Assembly: GCF_003123685.1 (NCBI RefSeq) | Contig: NZ_QCYJ01000127.1 | Coordinates: forward strand, 434,001-498,000 | From: Nocardia aurea | Lineage (GTDB): Bacteria > Actinomycetota > Actinomycetes > Mycobacteriales > Mycobacteriaceae | Reading direction: 5' to 3' | DNA: 64,000 bases | Shown here: positions 35,642-45,446 of the stretch, one piece after another | Position numbering within the stretch: the stretch's first letter is position 1 | Layout: every line of letters begins with the position of its first letter | Position numbers and translations under genes: made by a program | Notes under the pieces: generated by a model | What the model was told of the DNA's origin: nothing | What the model saw: only the letters and a program-made list of their open reading frames with translations | Database searches by the model: none

Positions 35642-37485
35642 GACTGTACGTCTCCCGATTCGCGCGCTACCTCGCCGCTGTCGGCGTCCGAGGACGGCGG
35701 CTCCGGTGCGACGCCGTCGCCCTCCCTGTCGGCCGCGGTGGCCGGGGCCCGGTCGGCGCCCGGTTCGGGCTGCGGCAACGGGCTGGACGGCAACTCGACG
35801 GTCTCGGATTCGGTGGGGCGCGGCGGTTTGCGCGTGCCCGGTTCCAACGGCAGCGGGCTCACACCGAGTTTCTTGCCGCGAACCAGCGGCAACGTCAGCC
35901 GGAAACTCGCGCCGAGGCCGATCTCGCCCCACGCCTCCAGCCTGCCCTCGTGCAGATTCGCGTCCTCGACGCTGATGGACAGACCGAGTCCGGTACCGCC
36001 GGAGCGGCGCATCCTTGACGGGTCCGAACGCCAGAAGCGGTTGAACACCAACTTCTCCTCGCCCGGCCGCAGACCGACGCCCTGATCGCGTACCACCACC
36101 GCGACCGCGTTGGCGTCGGCATCGCCGCGCATCCGGATCAGCACCGGTTTGCCCTCGCTGTGGTCGATGGCGTTGGCGAGCAGATTACGTAGCACGCGCT
36201 CGACGCGACGCGGGTCGACCTCGGCGACCAGCGGTTCCTCGGGCATATCGATGACCACTTCGATGCCCGCGTCCTTGGCAAGATGCCGCACGGTGGAGAT
36301 CGCGGCCCGCGCGCACATACGCACGTCGAGCGATTCGACCTGCAATTCGGCCACACCCGCGTCGTGCCTGCTGATTTCGAGCAGGTCGTTGAGCAGACCC
36401 TCGAAGCGGTCGAGTTCGGTGACGAGCAGTTCGGCGCTGCGGGCGAGAGCCGGGTCCAGATCGTCGCTGCTGCTGTGGATCAGGTCGGCCGCCATGCGGA
36501 CGGTGGTGAGCGGGGTGCGTAGTTCGTGGCTGACGTCGGAGGTGAATCGGCGTTGTAGATTGCCGAATTCCTCCAGCTGCGTGATCTGGTTCGACAGACT
36601 CTCGGCCATCTCGTTGAACGCTTGCGCCAACCGCGCCATATCGTCCTCGCCGCGCACGAGCATGCGTTCCTTGAGTCTGCCGTCGGCGAAGCGGCTGGCG
36701 ATCCGCGCGGCGGACCGGATCGGCAGCACGACCTGCCTGGTCACCAGCGCGGTGATCGCGGCGAGCAGCACGAGCAGCACCAGACCACCGATCATCATGG
36801 TGCCGCGCATGAGCGCCAGGCTGCGTTCCTCGTTGGCCAGCGGGAAGATCAGGTAGATCTCCAGCGTCGGGATCTCGGCGCTCGGACTGCCGATGACCAG
36901 CGCGCGGCCGTGATAGCCGTCCGGATCCGCCACCGTGGCGAACTGGTAGCTGACCTGGTTGCGCTGCACGAACCGGCGCAGTTCCTCGGGCACCTCGCTG
37001 ATCGGGCCGACCGAGATCTGCTGCTGCGGCGTGCCGCCGACCATGCTCAGCGCGGAATCGAAACTGCCTGCCACGCCGCTGGATTGACCTGTGCCACCGC
37101 GATTGGACAGCGCGTCGCGCGCGTCACCGAGCCGCTGGGTGCCGATATCGTGCACACCCGCGAGCTGACTCTCCACCGTATTGCGCGCGCGGTCCATCTC
37201 CTCGACCGCGGCGTTGATCTTGGCGTCCAGCAGCCGATCGGTGATCTGGCTGGTCAGCACCACGCCGAGGATGGTGATGACGATCAGCGACAGGGTCAGT
37301 GTCGAGACGATGACGCGCAGTTGCAGCGACCGTCGCCAGACATGACCCAACGCGGTGCCGACGTCTCTGAACCACGTCGCCACCGGTGTGAGCGCTGTTC
37401 GAATACGATGACCCGTCCCGCGTGACGCACCGGCCGGGTCGTCGTGCCCGACCGCGCCCGCGGGACGCTCCTCGCTATCGATCAC
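35638..37485 (-). CDS. mtrB: Sensor histidine kinase MtrB
   Basis: Membrane sensor of the essential MtrAB system governing cell division and wall metabolism. The 615 residues contain a first membrane helix at about 52-76, an extracellular sensor of about 145 residues, a second helix near 220-242, HAMP, the phospho-acceptor SDVSHELRTPLTTVRMA near residue 320, and an HATPase domain (NLLANAIDHSEG, DQGVGLRPGEE, GGTGLGLSI). A Pro/Glu-rich acidic C-terminus of about 65 residues is variable. GTG 37485 overlaps the mtrA stop by 4 nt. Confidence 0.97.
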   Translation of the reverse strand: MIDSEERPAGAVGHDDPAGASRGTGHRIRTALTPVATWFRDVGTALGHVWRRSLQLRVIVSTLTLSLIVITILGVVLTSQITDRLLDAKINAAVEEMDRARNTVESQLAGVHDIGTQRLGDARDALSNRGGTGQSSGVAGSFDSALSMVGGTPQQQISVGPISEVPEELRRFVQRNQVSYQFATVADPDGYHGRALVIGSPSAEIPTLEIYLIFPLANEERSLALMRGTMMIGGLVLLVLLAAITALVTRQVVLPIRSAARIASRFADGRLKERMLVRGEDDMARLAQAFNEMAESLSNQITQLEEFGNLQRRFTSDVSHELRTPLTTVRMAADLIHSSSDDLDPALARSAELLVTELDRFEGLLNDLLEISRHDAGVAELQVESLDVRMCARAAISTVRHLAKDAGIEVVIDMPEEPLVAEVDPRRVERVLRNLLANAIDHSEGKPVLIRMRGDADANAVAVVVRDQGVGLRPGEEKLVFNRFWRSDPSRMRRSGGTGLGLSISVEDANLHEGRLEAWGEIGLGASFRLTLPLVRGKKLGVSPLPLEPGTRKPPRPTESETVELPSSPLPQPEPGADRAPATAADREGDGVAPEPPSSDADSGEVARESGDVQS

Positions 37486-38159
37486 GGGGGTCCGGCCTTG
37501 TACCCGACCCCGCGGACGGTCAGCACGATTTCAGGATTCTCCGGGTCTTTCTCGACCTTCGCGCGTAGGCGCTGCACATGCACGTTGACCAGCCTGGTGT
37601 CGGCCGCGTGCCGGTAGCCCCATACCTGTTCGAGCAGCACCTCGCGCGTGAAGACCTGGCGCGGTTTGCGCGCCAGCGCCACCAGCAGATCGAATTCCAG
37701 CGGCGTCAGCGAGATCTGCACGCCGGAACGGCTGACCTTGTGCGCGGGCACGTCGATGACGATATCCGCGATGGAGAGCAGTTCGGCGGGCTCGTCCTCG
37801 GTGCGACGCAGGCGAGCGCGCACCCGGGCGACGAGTTCCTTGGGTTTGAACGGTTTGACGATGTAGTCGTCGGCACCGGACTCCAGACCGAGCACGACGT
37901 CGACCGTGTCGGTCTTGGCCGTGAGCATCACGATCGGCACCCCGGAATCGGCGCGCAGCACCCGGCATACGTCGATGCCGTTCATACCGGGCAGCATCAG
38001 GTCCAGCAACACGAGATCGGGGCGGATCTCACGTACCGCGGCCAGGGCCTGCGTGCCGTCGCCGACCACATGCGGGTCGAACCCTTCCCCGCGCAAGACG
38101 ATCGTGAGCATCTCCGCGAGCGCCATATCGTCGTCGACGACCAGAATCTTCGGCTTCAT
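37482..38159 (-). CDS. mtrA: Response regulator MtrA
   Basis: OmpR-family regulator phosphorylated by MtrB; targets include dnaA, oriC and wall hydrolase genes in mycobacteria. The 225 residues comprise the receiver (KILVVDDDMALAEML, LVLLDLMLPGMNGIDV with the phospho-acceptor Asp near 53, MLTAKTD, KPFKPKEL) and the winged helix DNA-binding domain (LTPLEFDLLVALARKPRQVF, RLVNVHVQRLRAKVE). Nearly identical to the M. tuberculosis protein. The start is ATG 38159; 24 further codons upstream in frame are not conserved. Confidence 0.97.
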   Translation of the reverse strand: MKPKILVVDDDMALAEMLTIVLRGEGFDPHVVGDGTQALAAVREIRPDLVLLDLMLPGMNGIDVCRVLRADSGVPIVMLTAKTDTVDVVLGLESGADDYIVKPFKPKELVARVRARLRRTEDEPAELLSIADIVIDVPAHKVSRSGVQISLTPLEFDLLVALARKPRQVFTREVLLEQVWGYRHAADTRLVNVHVQRLRAKVEKDPENPEIVLTVRGVGYKAGPP

Positions 38160-38237
38160 AATTACTGTGTTGTCATCTCTCGCGCTCGTAGCGGGCCGCC
38201 ACGCCAACACTGGTCGAATCCCGCCGCACATCCAACC

Positions 38238-38885
38238 TTATCGGGCAACGATTTCGGCCAATCGGGTGATCAACGTCGAGGCGTCGTCGTCGGTTCGGAA
38301 CTTCCACCACGGCCCGAACCAATTCAGGTCGGCCAGCTCGCGGTATACCTCGTCGGTGCGCTGTTGCAGACCGCCGTCGCGTTCGTAGGCATCCAGAGCC
38401 CGGGACTCGTCGAGTTCGCCACGCCGGTGCGCACGCTCGGCCGCCACCGCCGTCGGCACGTCGAGCAGCACCTGTAGCGCGGGCACCGGAAGCGCGAATC
38501 GGCCGAATTCCAAATCGCCCACCCAGCGCACCGTTTCGCCGTCCGCCGATTCCTTCTGGCGGGCAGCGGAATACGCGGCGTTGGAGGCGACGTAGCGATC
38601 GAGCACGACAATATCGTTGTCGGCCACCATTTTCGACAGTTCGGGCAGCGCGGCCGCGCGGTCGAGCGCGAACATCAGCGCCATCGCGTACACCGAGTCG
38701 GCCAGATCGCCGTGTCCGCCGCGCAGCGCCTCGGCCGCCAGATCCGCGTGCACCGAACGGCCGTAGCGCGGGAAGGCCAGCGTGGCGACGCGCAGACCGC
38801 GCGCACGCAGGGCGGCGCCGACGCCGTCGATCAGCGTTCGTTTACCCGCTCCGTCGATCCCTTCGACCGATACCAGCGCACCCAT
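38238..38885 (-). CDS. tmk: Thymidylate kinase
   Basis: Phosphorylates dTMP to dTDP. The 215 residues begin with ALVSVEGIDGAGKRTLIDG, the P-loop with the GKRT variant also known from M. tuberculosis Tmk instead of GKST, followed by FPRYGRSVHADL and DRYVASNAAYSAARQ. ATG 38885 lies 7 nt after TAGCCT (plus strand AGGCTA at 38893-38898) with no Shine-Dalgarno, so the transcript is probably leaderless and begins the tmk-mtrA-mtrB-lpqB run. The 78-nt gap to mtrA may carry a separate mtrA promoter. Confidence 0.94.
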   Translation of the reverse strand: MGALVSVEGIDGAGKRTLIDGVGAALRARGLRVATLAFPRYGRSVHADLAAEALRGGHGDLADSVYAMALMFALDRAAALPELSKMVADNDIVVLDRYVASNAAYSAARQKESADGETVRWVGDLEFGRFALPVPALQVLLDVPTAVAAERAHRRGELDESRALDAYERDGGLQQRTDEVYRELADLNWFGPWWKFRTDDDASTLITRLAEIVAR

Positions 38886-39015
38886 GAGGAGCAGGCTACA
38901 TGCGGGAGCGTGACGGACCGACGCCACCCGACCAACTCGGCAAATATGAAATATCAACACTTCAGATTGTCGTATATTGGCGGCGGCTCCACCCTCTATC
39001 AGGCAGGTCCACCAC

Positions 39016-39264
39016 ATGCCGAAATCACGCATTCTGCCCGCGATCGTCGCGGCGATCGCCATCTCCAGCGCCGTCATCTGCGGCAACGCAGCCGCGGATC
39101 CACTTCCACCCGCCGATCCCGTCGCGGCCGACACCGGCAGCGCCTCCGGATCGGCCGCCGATATCGCCACCGTCTTCCGACTGCTGTCGATGACGGGTTC
39201 GGCCGGGATCAACTGCGCGCTGCGGCTGTACTTCTACGGCGACTGCTACCGGCTTCGGCTGTAG
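39016..39264 (+). CDS. Very small secreted protein with cysteine pair
   Basis: Predicted exported protein of 82 residues. Signal peptide: MPKSRILPAIVAAIAISSAV with cleavage probably after NAAA near residue 27. The mature peptide of about 55 residues is Ala/Asp/Ser-rich, then has FRLLSMTGSAGINCALRLYF and ends GDCYRLRL, so it has two cysteines about 10 residues apart like the protein at 11893. No domain recognised. A strong terminator follows at once. Function unknown; real on the basis of signal peptide, size class and isolated transcription unit. Confidence 0.65.
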   Translation: MPKSRILPAIVAAIAISSAVICGNAAADPLPPADPVAADTGSASGSAADIATVFRLLSMTGSAGINCALRLYFYGDCYRLRL

Positions 39265-39298
39265 CCCGCACGAGCGAACACGGCGACGCCCGCGCACG

Positions 39299-39335
39299 CG
39301 TGTGCCCCGTCGAGCGAGACTCGACGGGGCACACG
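39299..39335. terminator. Strong hairpin between the small secreted gene and sahH
   Basis: A perfect 16-bp stem, CGTGTGCCCCGTCGAG at 39299-39314 with its complement at 39320-39335, and a 5-nt loop. It lies 35 nt after one stop and 28 nt before the convergent sahH stop and can serve both. Confidence 0.85.
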
Positions 39336-39362
39336 TGATTCAGGAAGGATGCCTCGCGGGCG

Positions 39363-40844
<1,482 letters not shown>

Positions 40845-40947
40845 GCGCCTGGATCAGCCTCTCGGTGAATGTCGGTTCGATCAGCAAGGCTAGTCCGTCG
40901 CTCCGCGCCGTGGCACAGCGCGACGGTCTTGCCGTATCGCGGTGGTA

Positions 40948-41715
40948 CTAGCTGTAGGGGACGCCGTTCGGGAAGAGAGTCGACCTCGGGTCGATCGCGC
41001 CGTCGGGTTCGTCGACGAATTCACCATCGCACACTCCCGCGAGCGCGCCGCGCACCTGCGGCAGCACCGCGGGAAGCAGCGGTTCGAGCGCGTGGTCGAC
41101 GCCGCCGTTGCCGAGGGTCGGGAACGGCGTGATCCGGCACTGTCCGCCGTCGAGGCGCCCGTCGGACCATTCCCGCTCGCTGCGGATCGAGTAGTAGGTG
41201 GTCGTCGGTCCCGGGGTGTCGTCGCCCGCGTTGAGGTCGGCCATGAAGCGGGTGTCCGGGCAGATCTCGGCGCCCACCGACTGCCCGCACGCGCCGGGCG
41301 ATCCGTACTGCGGCGCGCCGATCGCGATATAGGTGGCGATCCGGTCCGCGCCGCCGAGATCGCGCAGGTAGTAGCGGCCGCTCAGCGCGCCGATACTGTG
41401 CGTGACCAGGGCGACCGGAACGCCGGGATATTCGGTGTGGGCCGCGTCCACCGCGACGGCGACCGAGGCAGCGTCGGCAGCCACGTCGAATCCCTTCAGA
41501 TCGAGGACGAGGGAGGTGTATCCGTCCGCGCGCAATTCGGCGGCCATCGGCTGGTAGGGCAGCGAGCCCAGAGACTGGCCGGGCACGATGACGACGACAC
41601 CGCGCGTGGTGGCCGGGGCCGTCGACGCGGCGGGAGCGGCGGCGGCGGGAGCGGCCGCGAGCGGAGTGAAGGCAGCCGAGGCGGCGGTTGCGAGGACGAG
41701 CAACCTATCGAACAT
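40948..41715 (-). CDS. Secreted lipase/esterase, alpha/beta hydrolase
   Basis: Exported serine hydrolase of 255 residues, probably attacking triglycerides or esters. The signal peptide spans about residues 1-28 (hydrophobic LLVLATAASAAFTPLAAAP, cleavage at AAAAP). The nucleophile elbow is VTHSIGALSGRYYL, with T in place of the usual first G; a candidate acid lies in LNAGDDTPG and the histidine in GNGGVDHALEPLLP. Cysteines in PGACGQ, AEICPD, GGQCRI and AGVCDG could make two disulfides. ATG 41715 overlaps an IdeR/DtxR-type iron box, so iron starvation should induce it. Confidence 0.85.
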   Translation of the reverse strand: MFDRLLVLATAASAAFTPLAAAPAAAAPAASTAPATTRGVVVIVPGQSLGSLPYQPMAAELRADGYTSLVLDLKGFDVAADAASVAVAVDAAHTEYPGVPVALVTHSIGALSGRYYLRDLGGADRIATYIAIGAPQYGSPGACGQSVGAEICPDTRFMADLNAGDDTPGPTTTYYSIRSEREWSDGRLDGGQCRITPFPTLGNGGVDHALEPLLPAVLPQVRGALAGVCDGEFVDEPDGAIDPRSTLFPNGVPYS

Positions 41716-41733
41716 TAGCTGAGCCTAACCTAA
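41715..41733 (-). promoter_or_regulatory. IdeR/DtxR iron box overlapping the lipase start
   Basis: Minus strand reads TTAGGTTAGGCTCAGCTAA, 17 of 19 matches to the IdeR consensus TTAGGTTAGGCTAACCTAA. Its last A is the A of the ATG. The internal TAGGCT is also a -10 hexamer 6 nt before the ATG, so iron-loaded IdeR would cover both promoter and start. Confidence 0.82.
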
Positions 41734-41757
41734 TCCGCGCGTGCGCGTGATTCGAGA

Positions 41758-42942
41758 TCAGGCGGCGGCCCGGCGCGAGGCCAGCAGTCTGACCCGTTTA
41801 CGGGGCAGGACATTGGCCTTGTCGAGGTCGCCGTCGTAGTGGGCGAGCACGCGCTTGTCCATCACCGCTCGCCACAGCGGCGGGAGCGCGGCGAGCACGA
41901 TCATGCTGGCGTAGCCCGCGGGCAACTGCGGCGCCAGCGCCGAGGTGCGCAACGTCTGGTAGCGGCGGCCGGGGTTGGCGTGATGGTCACTGTGCCGTTG
42001 CAGGTGGAACATGAAGATATTGGTGACCAGACGATCGCTGTTCCAGCTGTCGCGGGCCGAGCAACGGCGGTAGAGGCCGTTGGGCCTGCGTTCGCGTAAC
42101 AGGCCGTAGTGCTCGACGTAGTTCACCGTCTCCAGCAGCGCGGCCCCGATCACGGCCTGGAGGAACAGCCACGGCACCGTCGCGATGCCGAAGACCCCGA
42201 TCAGCGAGCCGAACAGCACCAGCGACATCGCCCAGGCCTGCAGGATGTGATTGTGCGGGCTCCACCAGCCGCGATCACGCCGGGCCAGTCGCTCGCGCTC
42301 CAGGCCGATCGCCGAACGGAATCCGCCGAGGACGCTGCGCGGCAGGAATTCCCACAGCGACTCCCCCAGCCTGGCGCTCGCCGGATCCTCCGGGGTGGCG
42401 ACGCGGACGTGGTGACCACGGTTGTGCTCGACGAAGAAATGGCCGTAGCCGGACTGCGCCAGCGCGAGTTTCGCCAGCCAGCGCTCGAGGACCTCTACCC
42501 GATGACCCAGTTCGTGCGCCGCGTTGATGCCGATGCCGCTGACGAAGCCGAGGGTGGTCGCCAGGCCGAGTTTGTCCAGCAGGCTCAGATCGTCGCCTGC
42601 CCACATCGCGCTGGCGATCACCAGACCGATCAGCTGGATCGGTAGGAAGAGGTAGGTGCACCACCGGTAGAACCTGTCGTTGGACAGGCGCTCGTAGTCC
42701 TCGTCGCGCGGATTGGATCCGTCCTCGCCGACCACCCAGTCCAGCACCGGGATGACGATCAGGATCAGGACCGGCCCGATCCACCAGAAGACTTCGTAGC
42801 CGGTTCGCAGGACCAGTTGCGAAGGGAGCAGCGCGCAGGCGGGCGCGAGCAGACCGAACACCCAGAGATGGCGTTTGGGATCGAGCGACCCCTTCGGTTT
42901 GCCAACCGATTGCACGTTTGCCCCGCTTATCCGTACTTCCAC
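41758..42942 (-). CDS. alkB: Alkane 1-monooxygenase AlkB, first paralogue
   Basis: Membrane diiron hydroxylase that converts medium- and long-chain n-alkanes to 1-alkanols with electrons from rubredoxin. The four conserved motifs are present: AAHELGHRVE, EHNRGHHVRVATPEDPAS, NYVEHYGL and LQRHSDHHANPGRRYQTLR. About six membrane helices. The GTG at 42942 is chosen because it gives an N-terminus like the second paralogue; TTG 42957 would lie inside a promoter-like box shared with alkB2. It stands alone behind its own promoter, 150 nt downstream of the TetR gene, and has no rubredoxin of its own. Confidence 0.92.
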   Translation of the reverse strand: MEVRISGANVQSVGKPKGSLDPKRHLWVFGLLAPACALLPSQLVLRTGYEVFWWIGPVLILIVIPVLDWVVGEDGSNPRDEDYERLSNDRFYRWCTYLFLPIQLIGLVIASAMWAGDDLSLLDKLGLATTLGFVSGIGINAAHELGHRVEVLERWLAKLALAQSGYGHFFVEHNRGHHVRVATPEDPASARLGESLWEFLPRSVLGGFRSAIGLERERLARRDRGWWSPHNHILQAWAMSLVLFGSLIGVFGIATVPWLFLQAVIGAALLETVNYVEHYGLLRERRPNGLYRRCSARDSWNSDRLVTNIFMFHLQRHSDHHANPGRRYQTLRTSALAPQLPAGYASMIVLAALPPLWRAVMDKRVLAHYDGDLDKANVLPRKRVRLLASRRAAA

Positions 42943-42954
42943 TTCGTTGCAGGA

Positions 42955-42971
42955 CAATACATACAGTGTTT
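42955..42971 (-). promoter_or_regulatory. Promoter box of alkB1, shared with alkB2
   Basis: Minus strand AAACACTGTATGTATTG; the alkB2 upstream region has AAACACAGATGTATTG (45462-45447). The common pattern AAACAC-N2/3-ATGTATTG suggests common control. Next to it ACAGT-N7-ACTGT (42963-42979) is a short inverted repeat. Confidence 0.5.
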
Positions 42972-43107
42972 CGGACTGTTACACAGCGCCTAGGCAATCA
43001 AACGTGGTGGTACTTACAACCCTGCTAGTCGGTTTTTGGTTGAAATCACAAGTGCCTCGACGCTCTATGCACCGACGGCTACCGCTGAGCTTCGGCCCGA
43101 ACCGCTG

Positions 43108-43728
43108 CTACCGACGGTCCTTCGCGGACAGTATCGCCTCCACGTAAGGGGCCAGCAACTCACTCAGCTCGGCGGGGGCGTTATGCCCGGGACCGGGCGG
43201 GGTCGGGATGTAACTCAGCGCGATCCGCACCAACGCCTGGGCGAGGATCTCCGATTCCGCCCGGGTGGCATCCACCCAGCTGTTCTCGAAGGCTCCGGCG
43301 AGGCGATCGGTCGCGTGCGCGAGCAAGGGCCCCGCGTCGAGGGTGATGAGGCGAAGCAGATCCAATTTCGCCTCGCCCGAGAGCAGCGACTGCACGAGCG
43401 GATCGGTGGCCGCGTCCAGGAAGAATCCGGCCAGACCCTCCCGGAACGCGGCGCGCGCGTCTCCGACGTTGCCGTCGATCGCGGTATGGACGTGATCGAC
43501 GAGATCGTCGGCCAGTCGCAGCGCGTACGCCTGCGCCAGGCCCGCGCGTGAACCGAACTCGTTGTAGAGGGTCTGCCTGCTGACACCCGCCCTGGTCGCG
43601 ACATCGCCGAGGGTGATCTTGGCCCAGTCCCGTTCGACGAGCAGTTCGCGCATACCGTCGAGGACGGATGTGCGCAGCAGCAGCCGCGCCGCTTCCTGAT
43701 AGGGAACCCTCGGTCCGGTACGCGGCAT
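43108..43728 (-). CDS. alkX: TetR-family regulator of the alkane cluster (AlkX-like)
   Basis: Repressor of 206 residues. The N-terminal helix-turn-helix is ITLGDVATRAGVSRQTLYNEF near residues 37-57; the C-terminal part (AFREGLAGFFLDAATDPLVQ, LLRLITLDAGPLLAHATDR) is the ligand domain. It stands directly behind alkB2-rubA-rubB as does Rv3249c (alkX) in mycobacteria, where it represses the alkane genes. The start ATG 43728 (MPRTGPRVPYQEAARLLL) is favoured; upstream codons overlap the rubB end region. Fatty acids or alkanols are likely inducers by analogy. Confidence 0.85.
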   Translation of the reverse strand: MPRTGPRVPYQEAARLLLRTSVLDGMRELLVERDWAKITLGDVATRAGVSRQTLYNEFGSRAGLAQAYALRLADDLVDHVHTAIDGNVGDARAAFREGLAGFFLDAATDPLVQSLLSGEAKLDLLRLITLDAGPLLAHATDRLAGAFENSWVDATRAESEILAQALVRIALSYIPTPPGPGHNAPAELSELLAPYVEAILSAKDRR

Positions 43729-43768
43729 ACCCGCGACACTGTCACGGGCATCTGCCGCAGTCAAAATC

Positions 43769-43999
43769 TCACGACCGTTCGATCTCGACCATGAAGAAAT
43801 CGGCCTTGGCCGCGCCGCAATCCGGACAGGTCCAGTCATCGGGAATATCGTCCCACCTGGTACCGGGGGCGATTCCGTCGTCGGGCCAGCCCTGCGCCTC
43901 GTCGTATTCGAAACCGCACTGGACGCATTGGAACAGTTTGTAATCCGGCCGGCCCGCCTCCCGGCCGGTCGCCGCTTCGCTGGGTGACGCTGTACTCAT
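43769..43999 (-). CDS. rubB: Rubredoxin RubB
   Basis: Small iron protein passing electrons from rubredoxin reductase to AlkB. The 76 residues have a 20-residue polar N-terminus and then the two chelating knuckles FQCVQCGFEYDE and WTCPDCGAAKADF, four cysteines for one iron. The intervening GWPDDGIAPGTRWDDIPDDW is the standard rubredoxin core. Start ATG 43999 overlaps the rubA stop (ATGA). Its longer N-terminus and canonical CGxxK knuckle mark it as the AlkG2-like electron-transfer type. Confidence 0.95.
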   Translation of the reverse strand: MSTASPSEAATGREAGRPDYKLFQCVQCGFEYDEAQGWPDDGIAPGTRWDDIPDDWTCPDCGAAKADFFMVEIERS

Positions 44000-44169
44000 C
44001 CGCTCACTCCTACCGGTTCGAAATCGATCTTCTCGCGTACGCCGCAATCGGGGCAGCACCAGTCGTCGGGCACCTCGGACCAGGCCGTCCCAGCCGGAAA
44101 TCCTTCGTGTGGTTCACCTTTCGACTCGTCGTAGACGTAATCACAGACGGGGCAACGGAAAGAGCTCAC
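43996..44169 (-). CDS. rubA: Rubredoxin RubA, 57 residues
   Basis: Easily overlooked short gene. The 57-residue product reads FRCPVCDYVYDE, then GFPAGTAWSEVPDDWCCPDC, which gives the four cysteine ligands of a rubredoxin; the first knuckle is CPVCDYVYD, lacking the usual glycine, as in AlkG1-type rubredoxins that cannot replace AlkG2. GTG 44169 has GGAGGTG 5 nt upstream, lying within the last codons of alkB2, whose stop is 2 nt away. The stop overlaps rubB by 4 nt, so alkB2-rubA-rubB are tightly coupled. Confidence 0.93.
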   Translation of the reverse strand: MSSFRCPVCDYVYDESKGEPHEGFPAGTAWSEVPDDWCCPDCGVREKIDFEPVGVSG

Positions 44170-44171
44170 GA

Positions 44172-45404
44172 CTACACCTCCGTCGTGCTCGCGCCGTACC
44201 GGGCGAGGACACGATCCCGTTTACCCGGGTGGATATTGGCCCGGGTGATGTCACCGTCGTAATGGGCCAGCACCCGCTTGTCCATCACCCGACGCCACAG
44301 CGGCGGGAAGTAGGCGAGCAGGATCAAGCTGGCGTAGCCGCTGGGCAGATTGGGTGCGCCGTCCCAGCTGCGCAGCGTCTGATAGCGCCGCGTCGGGTAG
44401 GCGTGATGGTCACTGTGACGCTGTAGGTGGTACAGGAAGATATTGGTGACCAGGTGATCGCTGTTCCAGCTGTGCACCGGCGCGGGGCGCTCGTAGCGAC
44501 CCGACGCGGTCCGCTCGCGCACCAGCCCGTAGTGCTCGAGGTAGTTGACCGCCTCGAGCAGGCTGAATCCGACCACCGCCTGCAACACCAGGTACGGAAG
44601 CAGTTCGATACCGAAGATCGCGACCAGCGCGGCGTACAGCACCACCGACATGAGCCAGGCGCTGAGCACCTCGTTGTGCAGACTGAACGGCTTCTTGCCG
44701 AGACGCTCGAGCCGAGTCGACTCCAGACGCCACGACGAGCTCAGACTCCCCCACACGGTGCGCGGCCAGAAGGCATAGAAGGATTCGCCGATCCGGGAGC
44801 TGGCGGGATCCTCCGGCGTCGCCACCCGCACGTGGTGGCCGCGATTGTGCTCGATGTAGAAATGGCCGTAGAAGGGCTGGGCCAGCGCGATCCGCGACAG
44901 CCAGCGTTCCAGGCGCACCTTCTTGTGGCCCAGTTCGTGCGCGGTATTGATACCGATGCCGCCGATCATGCCGACGGTGATGGCGAGCCCGATCTTGTCG
45001 ACCAGGTGCAGCCCGCCGTCGATGCCGAGCCAGCTCACGTCGTCCGCGGTGATCAGGTAGCAGGCCATCACCAGTCCCGCGTACTGGAACGGCAGGTACA
45101 GGTAGGTCAGATAGCGGTAGTACCTGTCGTTCTCCAGGTACTCCATCACCTCGTCGGGTGGATTCTCACCGTCCGGGCCGAAGAAGACGTCGGCGATCGG
45201 GATCAGCACGTAGATCAGGATCGGACCGAGCCAGAACGGCACCTGCGCCAGCCGGTGCCAGCCGAGCTCGTTGAGCGCCCAGATCAGCGGAAGGCCGATG
45301 GTGAACAGCCCCGTCGGCGCGAAAAGCCCCCACAGCCACATGTATCGCTTGCGGTCGCGCCACGCCTGTGTCGGGCGCTCGGCCGCGTCGATATCCGTCG
45401 ACAT
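44172..45404 (-). CDS. alkB: Alkane 1-monooxygenase AlkB, second paralogue
   Basis: Integral-membrane alkane hydroxylase of 410 residues, the orthologue by position of Rv3252c. His motifs: TAHELGHKKV, EHNRGHHVRVATPEDPAS, NYLEHYGLVRER and LQRHSDHHAYPTRRYQTLR. It is the first gene of the operon alkB-rubA-rubB-tetR and is thus the complete alkane system of the cluster. ATG 45404 has GAGGAG at good spacing; the frame's first Met at 45449 lies in the operator region. An upstream palindrome and a box shared with alkB1 point to regulated expression. Confidence 0.95.
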   Translation of the reverse strand: MSTDIDAAERPTQAWRDRKRYMWLWGLFAPTGLFTIGLPLIWALNELGWHRLAQVPFWLGPILIYVLIPIADVFFGPDGENPPDEVMEYLENDRYYRYLTYLYLPFQYAGLVMACYLITADDVSWLGIDGGLHLVDKIGLAITVGMIGGIGINTAHELGHKKVRLERWLSRIALAQPFYGHFYIEHNRGHHVRVATPEDPASSRIGESFYAFWPRTVWGSLSSSWRLESTRLERLGKKPFSLHNEVLSAWLMSVVLYAALVAIFGIELLPYLVLQAVVGFSLLEAVNYLEHYGLVRERTASGRYERPAPVHSWNSDHLVTNIFLYHLQRHSDHHAYPTRRYQTLRSWDGAPNLPSGYASLILLAYFPPLWRRVMDKRVLAHYDGDITRANIHPGKRDRVLARYGASTTEV

Positions 45405-45446
45405 CGTTGTCTCCTCTTTCCAGCGGCGCGCCGAAAGTGTGACGCG

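Noticed and set aside
40845..40947. SAH or SAM riboswitch upstream of sahH
   Set aside because: The 103-nt gap shows no conserved riboswitch core or stem arrangement that I can recognise, only a possible -10.
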